From assembly GCA_034436035.1 (NCBI GenBank), contig DAOTVW010000025.1, positions 1 to 27,589 on the forward strand: a stretch of 27,589 bases of DNA, read 5' to 3'. Under the pieces are notes generated by a model. That model did no database searches. It saw only the letters and a list, made by a program, of their open reading frames with translations, and was not told where the DNA came from. This document shows positions 21,786-27,589 of the stretch, piece by piece (position 1 is the stretch's first letter; each line of letters begins with the position of its first letter). A program made the translations under genes and the position numbers. The stretch comes from UBA4823 sp034436035 (GTDB lineage Bacteria > Chloroflexota > Anaerolineae > Anaerolineales > UBA4823).

Positions 21786-22523
21786 ATGCGTATTAATCGC
21801 TGGTTATTTGGGGCATTGGTATACCTCACCTTTATGGGCTTAGGGATAATTAGCGGGGGATATATTTCGACCTATGCGCACAGCCATCTCAACCATACTC
21901 CGATTCCAACCATCCGTGAGTTGGCATCTCAGAAAACCCCAAAATCCTACCCAGTGCCAACCCTCCCGAAAGTAACCCCAACCGAAGACAACGAGAACCT
22001 CCTGCAACCAGTACAGCAAACAAATTATCTCTTATTATTTGTAGACGATCTAAACGCCAAGAAACCAAAGCTAAACGGTGCCTATCTTTGGATCACCCAA
22101 AACGATACACACCGCTGGACTTTCCTTCCGATTTATGATGCGCAACTCCCTCAACCCGTTGTTAATTCTTTCACTCAAGAACTCACTAGGGATTTTTCTT
22201 TTAATAATCAGCACCAATTGAACTCTGCCTTCATCGATCGTTTAAAGGCACATTCCATCCTTTGGCACCAAATTCTATTACTTGACGAAATATTTTTAGC
22301 AAAAATCAGTGAGGTAGCCAATATCCAGGATAGTACCCCATTAGACCTAATGCAACAGTATTGTCAGATTATTCCGCAGACCACAATTGATTTAACCCAA
22401 TTAAAAGATATTTCAAAAAAACATTTCTATGCTGATGACATTCCTTCATATCTCTTACAACCCAATTCAATGATACTGAATAGGTTTCCTCTGGAATGTC
22501 TCTTCCCTACTTTATCAAAATAA
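21786..22523 (+). CDS. Membrane-anchored protein, possible divergent LCP-like domain
   Basis: 245 residues. One N-terminal membrane helix (about 6-28), a Pro/Thr linker (40-75), then an extracytoplasmic domain. The start of that domain, NYLLLFVDDLNAKKPKLNGAYLW, followed by TFLPIYDAQLP, recalls the first strands of LytR-CpsA-Psr (LCP) wall-polymer ligases (NILLLGVD..., LSIPRDT), but the conserved arginines of LCP are not evident. I treat this as an envelope protein of unknown function with weak LCP resemblance. AGGA lies about 11 nt before the ATG; 12 nt after the preceding gene. Last gene of the ftsZ operon. Confidence 0.55.
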   Translation: MRINRWLFGALVYLTFMGLGIISGGYISTYAHSHLNHTPIPTIRELASQKTPKSYPVPTLPKVTPTEDNENLLQPVQQTNYLLLFVDDLNAKKPKLNGAYLWITQNDTHRWTFLPIYDAQLPQPVVNSFTQELTRDFSFNNQHQLNSAFIDRLKAHSILWHQILLLDEIFLAKISEVANIQDSTPLDLMQQYCQIIPQTTIDLTQLKDISKKHFYADDIPSYLLQPNSMILNRFPLECLFPTLSK

Positions 22524-22572
22524 TCGGAACAAAATGGTAAGTTATTGAATAAGCGGCGTATGGCTTGTTCGT

Positions 22573-22596
22573 GCATGTGCTAGTGATTGCGCATGC
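22573..22596 (+). promoter_or_regulatory. Dyad next to the second sigma-54 promoter
   Basis: GCATGTGC (22573-22580) and GCGCATGC (22589-22596) pair over 8 bp with one G-U/T mismatch around an 8-nt spacer. It ends 6 nt before the -24 element. It could end the upstream transcript (no U-run, so doubtful) or bind a regulator. Confidence 0.35.
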
Positions 22597-22602
22597 GAAA
22601 TT

Positions 22603-22618
22603 AGGCACATTTCTTGCA
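22603..22618 (+). promoter_or_regulatory. Sigma-54 (-24/-12) promoter of the TPR-protein operon
   Basis: AGGCACATTTCTTGCA matches TGGCAC-N5-TTGCA apart from the first base. GG is at 22604-22605 and GC at 22616-22617, exactly 10 nt apart. It shares the ATTTCTTGCA block with the promoter at 18732. Predicted start is near 22629, about 37 nt before the ATG at 22666. Confidence 0.8.
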
Positions 22619-22665
22619 CCTAAATCCATCAGCTCTTTTTGATAAGTTACTTGAGGAGTTCCCTG

Positions 22666-22992
22666 ATGAATACGATTACACCCCAAATGTTAGTCCTCGC
22701 CATTATTATCACTTTTATTGTTTTGGGCAGTATTTCTATTATTGCCGGCATCATTATCCTTATAACTCGCACCACGAGCAAGGAGATGAAAGCAATCACA
22801 GCCCAAACAAATCGCTTAATACAAAAAGGAATCGCCGAAGAAATCGCCGGGTTAGTAGGGCAAGCCTCGACCTTGCTTAATTCCCTTAATGATCTCATCC
22901 GCAGTACAGCTGGCGTGGGTGTTACTTTAATCATCTTTGGGATCGTGCTGAACATAATTGCAGCCTTTATCTCATTTCAACTGCTACGGTGA
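22666..22992 (+). CDS. Two-helix membrane protein (108 aa), unknown function
   Basis: The ATG at 22666 has GAGGAG 7 nt upstream; an in-frame ATG at 22639 has no ribosome site. Residues about 8-33 form a first membrane helix, 35-80 a charged amphipathic helix likely to be a coiled coil on one side of the membrane (SKEMKAITAQTNRLIQKG, SLNDLIRST), and 84-107 a second membrane helix. No family recognised. First gene behind a -24/-12 promoter and 5 nt before the giant TPR gene, suggesting it anchors or works with that protein. Confidence 0.75.
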   Translation: MNTITPQMLVLAIIITFIVLGSISIIAGIIILITRTTSKEMKAITAQTNRLIQKGIAEEIAGLVGQASTLLNSLNDLIRSTAGVGVTLIIFGIVLNIIAAFISFQLLR

Positions 22993-22997
22993 AATTT

Positions 22998-25900
22998 ATG
23001 ACAGAACCAAAAAATTACCATGTGGTACGTCGCCTCAAAATGATACTGCCGGCTGATACCTGGGAATGGGTTATCCCGGCGCTGCGTGCTGACGATCTGA
23101 TCTGGAAAACTATCCTCACACCCGAGCGTTATTTCAATGGTCGCCATTTAGAAGAAATCATCCAATCAGCAAATGATTGCACACCGGCGATATTATCGCT
23201 CAAAGCGCTTGCATATCCCCATTCTGTGGAGGAATTAAGGACATTACCATTAATCGAAGTCCATCCTTCCTTTGAAGAACTTGTAGAAAATGCAGCAGTG
23301 TTTGCCGTTCAATCCCTTTCCGAAGCAGGATTATCTGCTCTGAAATTAAGGAATAAACGGCTATCGACCGGCTCATGGAATGACTGGACCAGTTTACTCA
23401 TCCAAGCGTCCCCAACCGTATTGACTTGTCTATTTGGGATGATCCCTGATCAAATCGATTTTCTGTGTGCTTTATTACCACATGATGCTATTGAACCGCG
23501 TGTTTTCCTGCCGCAGTCCAAAGAGTATGATCTCTTAATCCATATTCTCTCCAGCAATCCACAACCACTGGCAAGTAAAATCGAGCTAATCCGTGTGTTA
23601 TTTCAAACATTTACGCCTGATCAACGCACGGCATTTATTATGCGTTTATTCGCAAAAGATCCTGCCTTTGCAAGCCACTTTACCAGTGAACTCCCCAAAT
23701 CACCATCATCCACCAATCTTGCACATAGTGAACAAAGGTCTGCCTTAACGACGAAAATCGACACTTCGGTATTTGACTTACACACTGACTTACAGCAAGA
23801 AGCTCTTGCCGAAGATCTACAACAGCAAATCCAAGATTTAGTGCTCACCCATGCTCATCATCTCACTAAACTAGCCATTATCTCCGCCAGACAAGGTTCA
23901 ACAAAGGATAGTCTATCCTTCTTAGAAAATGCATTCCAACTCATGCCTCAATCGGAAATAATCGCTAGCAGTTATTTGATCGCTCTCTTGAGTGAGAAAC
24001 CGCTAGATTACATAGATAAAATCAAATTTATCCTCAGCCATTTTGAAGAGAATTCTTCCCCGCTTATCCATTTTCTGGAGGAAATCTTCCAGTACGAGCA
24101 AAACCAATCTAATGTAACAACCTATCCTGATGCACTGCCAAAATTAGCCGATCAAGCAATGGATGAGCTGCGTCAATTCGCTGCACAAATGGATGATAGC
24201 TCTTCCCAAAAGGATATCTATCTTTTTCTATTAGCTCAATTCATCGCTCTAATGATACCGCTTCACCTTTTTCCCGAGGCAGAAGAATGCACTTCGATCT
24301 TATTGGATTACCAACCTAATAATATTCCCCTATTGATTACCTCGGCCTACTTAAATCATCAATCTGCGAGACATCAGGTCGGAAACGATATTCTTGAATA
24401 TTGTGAATGTTTTACTCATCCGAATCAGGCTTTCTTTTTATTCTTATCCCAGAGTTACCAGGCAACCCATCATTTCGAAGAAGCATTAACAACATTAGAA
24501 AAAATTACCCCATTCCCGGAATTCTCCCAACAGGAATATGAACTGGCTAGTATAGCCATTCAAGCTCATTCAAACGGTTTAACCCAAACCATCTGCAAAA
24601 CACTTCTCGAGCAATCACCAGATGATGGCATTGCCTTAGCGCTTTACGCGGAAGCAAGTGATGAACTCAGTTCTGAACAACGCGAAATAAAATTAGAACA
24701 AGCGACCCAACTCAACCCTTCTCATCCGTATCCGTGGTTAGCTTATGCGCGCTTTTTAAAAACAATAAACCAAAAAACCAAATCCTGTGAGGTTTTGAAA
24801 GCAGCTGCGCAAACGTTGCCACAATCTGCAGAAATCCAACTGGCGTTAGGTAAGTTTTATGCCGACGAAGAGCAGCCCAGTTTAGCCTTACCTCACCTGC
24901 GCGCTGCTGAACAAATCTTGAATAAAAATACCCCTGCTCCTTTGTTCATCACACCCGCCCATCTTTTCAATCAAGTGGGAGAAATTCCCGATTTTACAGA
25001 GAAGATAAGATTAAGATACTCGAATGATTACGGCGATATTTCGATCACCTATGATCAGTTGATGGCAATCCTGGTTGAATACCTTGGGCAAACTTTACGA
25101 CAATTAGGTCATTTAGATGAAGCGCAGGATTTACTAGAAACCCAAATTCATCATTATCCAGAAAACTCATCGATTGCTTATCAACTTGCGAAAACCTATC
25201 TGCAAAAAGGTGATTTTCAATCCGCTGAAGATTTGTTGCGAGACAAAATCATCCCCTTCATGGCTCGTCCAGATGCACTTGTAGATTATGCCCGTTGCCT
25301 ATGGAGAAAGCCAACCGAAGAAACCAATGCAGAAGCAATTGAATGCCTCAATAAAGCTATCCAACTCAAACCGGATTACTTCGCTGCGTATCCCCTTTTG
25401 GCAGATTTCCTTCTTAGAAATGGCGAGGCAGATGGAGCACTGAAAGTCTATGACCAGATTTTCCAATTTCCGCAGGTTAAAGAAGCTTCTATTCTCGAGA
25501 AAATGCGAATCGGCTTAAGCCAGGCAGCGTTACAAGCAGGAAAACACGAACTAGCATTAGCTACGCTGCTTGAATGTGATCCTTCCAATGTTGTGGTACT
25601 CAAATTACTTGCCCAAACTTATGCAAAAAGTGGACTCCCCAGCGAAGCGATTAAATATGCCAATCTAGTGTTGGAGAAGGATCCCCAAGACGTGGACACA
25701 CTCGCCTGGTATGCAGTTTTTCTCAGTCAATTACCCAAAACCCCAGGGGAAGATCTACAAGCCAGACAGTCTATGACGATCAAAGCACTAGAAATAGCTT
25801 TAGAAAAAGATCCACAGCGAGATGACTTAACCTTGTTATTAGGAGATACCTATTACGAGCTGGGGCAATCTGTCAAAGCACTACAAACTTATCAAGATTT

Positions 25901-27589
25901 TGTAAATCACCGCCTTGTAGAGGGGAATGTTCAGATTGAGCCCAACCGACTGGAAGGACTAGCCCAAACATTAATCAACTTAGGTGATTTTGATAATGCG
26001 GTCATTTGCTGGAAATATCGCTTATCCCAAATTCAAAACTCAGCGGAGCCACACCCGAATGAAGCAGCACCAATATTAGCGACACTGGCATCCATTTACC
26101 GCCATCAGAATGACTACACCCAAATGCAAACCTGCTATCAACAAGCTTTGGAATGTATCCCCGATGATCCCCAATATACCCTCAATTACCTTGAAGCGGT
26201 TTGTCTTGGCGTAAAAACCCTTCCAGCACTCTCCCATCAACCCGATAAACTGGAAATTATTCAGCAAAAATTGGAAAGCGCTTTGCAGGAACATCCCGAA
26301 GTGCCCGATTTAGCATTGGCATTGGCGTTAATCTATCGCTTGCTTGGAAAACATGGTGAAGCCATTTCCTTATTGCAATATCTCGCCCGCCAACTTAAAA
26401 CCGATAACCTCGCGTTGGAAAGTGAGGCGAGATCAGAATGGATTGCCGAAACACAACTTCAATTGGCACGCATCTACCATATCAATTTGCAACCCTCCAT
26501 GGCAAAAGAAACCCTTCAAGATGCGACTTCCCAAATGAGCAATCCCGAACCTCAAAATGATGGATCTCTCTACAAACTATGGTGCGATTGGATTGAACAA
26601 ACCCTTCATCCAGGGGATAGCTCACCCATCAATTACCAGAAATTATGTGAGATAGATCCTCAAAATTTACACCTCCAGGCGATTGCCATTAAATTAAAAC
26701 TTATTAATGGGGATAAACTCTCCGCCAATAACTTATTTGAATCTGCTTTACAGTCTATAGGGCGCCCAACAAGCAATCCTTCTCATCCCGAATTTTCCTC
26801 GGCAGTCAACTGGCTGATTTCCTCTTTTGAGCAGCTTCACACTTATTATTCCTTTGCAGATATAGCCCTGCAAAATGGGAATTGGAATGTTGCTTTGGAA
26901 TTGCTCAATAAAATAATTGATGCATCCCCCAATGAAGCTTTAGCCCATTATAAAAGAGCATTTAGTGTTATCGCCCGAGCTGAATATCAATCTATTTGCA
27001 AGGGAGTTGATTTGTATCTCTCTTCTCCCGGAGAGGCAGCGTTTTCTGAAACAAGCCAGAATGTGTTTCACACTTCAATAAAATGGTTGAAATCTGAACT
27101 CGCATCGTCTGAGATCATTTCAAAACGGTTATCACCAAAAATAGAGGAATTTGAACTGCGCAGCAAGTGCATTTTCAATGGGGAAACCTTAACTATTGAC
27201 TCCTTCCCCACCCAAAACCCAAGCCTGGCATTGATTGCCGCAAAGCTGCAATGGCTATCCACCCATTCCACTGATATCGACTTGGCACAAGCCAGTTATC
27301 CTTATCAAAATAACCCTTACATTCAATTCATATTATCAAATTGCTACCAATTCACAGACCCCAAAAAGGGAATCCATATTTTAGAAGGGTTATTACAATC
27401 TGACGGCAATGATCTAGGCGATACAACCCTTCCAGAAGATACCTGGGTGACTTTTCCGGAACAGCTTCAAATCCTCGCCATGGCGCTCTATGCCAAATTA
27501 ATCTTGGGACAATATTATCATTCGGAACAGTTTGGTGAAAAATACGAACTGGCGATCCATGCAATTCAAACAGCCCTGGAGTATTACCC
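22998..27589 (+). CDS. Giant tetratricopeptide-repeat protein, 3' end outside window
   Basis: From ATG 22998 (GGTGA 6 nt upstream) the frame stays open to the window end: at least 1530 codons. The first ~300 residues (MTEPKNYHVVRRLKM..., ADTWEWVIPALRADD) are helical, without signal peptide or membrane helix, and not clearly TPR. From about residue 300 on, the protein is built of helical hairpins; clear TPR units include LGHLDEAQDLLETQI, AIECLNKAIQLKPDYFAAYP, SGLPSEAIKYANLVLEKDP, LGQSVKALQTYQDF, LGDFDNAVICWKYRL and QNDYTQMQTCYQQALE. Such proteins are scaffolds for large assemblies. No catalytic domain is seen in the visible part. Co-transcribed with the 108-aa membrane protein from a sigma-54 promoter. 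Confidence 0.88.
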   Translation, partial: MTEPKNYHVVRRLKMILPADTWEWVIPALRADDLIWKTILTPERYFNGRHLEEIIQSANDCTPAILSLKALAYPHSVEELRTLPLIEVHPSFEELVENAAVFAVQSLSEAGLSALKLRNKRLSTGSWNDWTSLLIQASPTVLTCLFGMIPDQIDFLCALLPHDAIEPRVFLPQSKEYDLLIHILSSNPQPLASKIELIRVLFQTFTPDQRTAFIMRLFAKDPAFASHFTSELPKSPSSTNLAHSEQRSALTTKIDTSVFDLHTDLQQEALAEDLQQQIQDLVLTHAHHLTKLAIISARQGSTKDSLSFLENAFQLMPQSEIIASSYLIALLSEKPLDYIDKIKFILSHFEENSSPLIHFLEEIFQYEQNQSNVTTYPDALPKLADQAMDELRQFAAQMDDSSSQKDIYLFLLAQFIALMIPLHLFPEAEECTSILLDYQPNNIPLLITSAYLNHQSARHQVGNDILEYCECFTHPNQAFFLFLSQSYQATHHFEEALTTLEKITPFPEFSQQEYELASIAIQAHSNGLTQTICKTLLEQSPDDGIALALYAEASDELSSEQREIKLEQATQLNPSHPYPWLAYARFLKTINQKTKSCEVLKAAAQTLPQSAEIQLALGKFYADEEQPSLALPHLRAAEQILNKNTPAPLFITPAHLFNQVGEIPDFTEKIRLRYSNDYGDISITYDQLMAILVEYLGQTLRQLGHLDEAQDLLETQIHHYPENSSIAYQLAKTYLQKGDFQSAEDLLRDKIIPFMARPDALVDYARCLWRKPTEETNAEAIECLNKAIQLKPDYFAAYPLLADFLLRNGEADGALKVYDQIFQFPQVKEASILEKMRIGLSQAALQAGKHELALATLLECDPSNVVVLKLLAQTYAKSGLPSEAIKYANLVLEKDPQDVDTLAWYAVFLSQLPKTPGEDLQARQSMTIKALEIALEKDPQRDDLTLLLGDTYYELGQSVKALQTYQDFVNHRLVEGNVQIEPNRLEGLAQTLINLGDFDNAVICWKYRLSQIQNSAEPHPNEAAPILATLASIYRHQNDYTQMQTCYQQALECIPDDPQYTLNYLEAVCLGVKTLPALSHQPDKLEIIQQKLESALQEHPEVPDLALALALIYRLLGKHGEAISLLQYLARQLKTDNLALESEARSEWIAETQLQLARIYHINLQPSMAKETLQDATSQMSNPEPQNDGSLYKLWCDWIEQTLHPGDSSPINYQKLCEIDPQNLHLQAIAIKLKLINGDKLSANNLFESALQSIGRPTSNPSHPEFSSAVNWLISSFEQLHTYYSFADIALQNGNWNVALELLNKIIDASPNEALAHYKRAFSVIARAEYQSICKGVDLYLSSPGEAAFSETSQNVFHTSIKWLKSELASSEIISKRLSPKIEEFELRSKCIFNGETLTIDSFPTQNPSLALIAAKLQWLSTHSTDIDLAQASYPYQNNPYIQFILSNCYQFTDPKKGIHILEGLLQSDGNDLGDTTLPEDTWVTFPEQLQILAMALYAKLILGQYYHSEQFGEKYELAIHAIQTALEYY

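Noticed and set aside
25441..26538. Short ORFs on either strand within the TPR gene region (for example 26076-26294 and 26344-26538)
   Set aside because: The long frame from 22998 is open to the window end with continuous TPR pattern; these are shadows in other frames.

Overview
The window looks like a chromosomal segment of a member of the Chloroflexota, most likely Anaerolineae. This is an inference from gene content and style: a lipoprotein with LGFP-like repeats, paired MoeA-type genes with one fused to a binding-protein-like domain, a GAF-type NarX-like kinase, and moderate AT bias. No rRNA or intact tRNA is present to confirm it.

Left edge (1-830): the 3' part of a DUF3800 gene, a terminator-like hairpin, then a 3' tRNA-Pro fragment (variable loop, T-arm, 3' acceptor strand) with no 5' half. 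This looks like the attachment-site end of an integrative element that extends left out of the window. Beyond it are a dodecin gene (-) and a Tat-type L,D-transpeptidase gene (+), separated by a GC-rich hairpin.

Middle left (2329-10853, all -): one probable operon encodes a Bcp/PrxQ peroxiredoxin, a NarX/LiaS-like sensor kinase with a four-cysteine GAF region, a LuxR-type response regulator and a lipoprotein efflux adaptor. The last ~18 codons of an ABC permease survive between regulator and adaptor, so a transporter seems to have been deleted. A second operon encodes a degenerate UbiA-like membrane protein, MoeA, and MoeA fused to a PBP-like domain. A proline dehydrogenase gene (-) follows, with a likely 39-codon gene upstream.

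Right half (12207-27589) holds the most interesting content, a self-contained sigma-54 module. One operon encodes sigma-54 (RpoN, with a four-cysteine insert), a soluble NtrB-like PAS/GAF kinase and an NtrC-like activator that ends after its AAA+ domain and lacks the C-terminal DNA-binding HTH. This operon has its own -24/-12 promoter. Two further -24/-12 promoters with identical GG-N10-GC spacing precede (a) a run encoding a TIM-barrel-like protein, an FtsZ whose second T7-loop catalytic aspartate is histidine, a 77-aa protein, a ~60-aa membrane protein and a membrane-anchored possible LCP-like protein, and (b) a 108-aa two-helix membrane protein plus a giant TPR protein (at least 1530 residues) that runs off the window. 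A convergent LGFP-repeat lipoprotein gene, translationally coupled to a 55-aa ORF, lies between the activator and promoter (a).

Proposed reading: kinase and HTH-less activator switch on a dedicated sigma-54, which amplifies itself and turns on an envelope/cytoskeleton set built around a divergent FtsZ. Promoters and domains are visible in the sequence; the physiological role is not.
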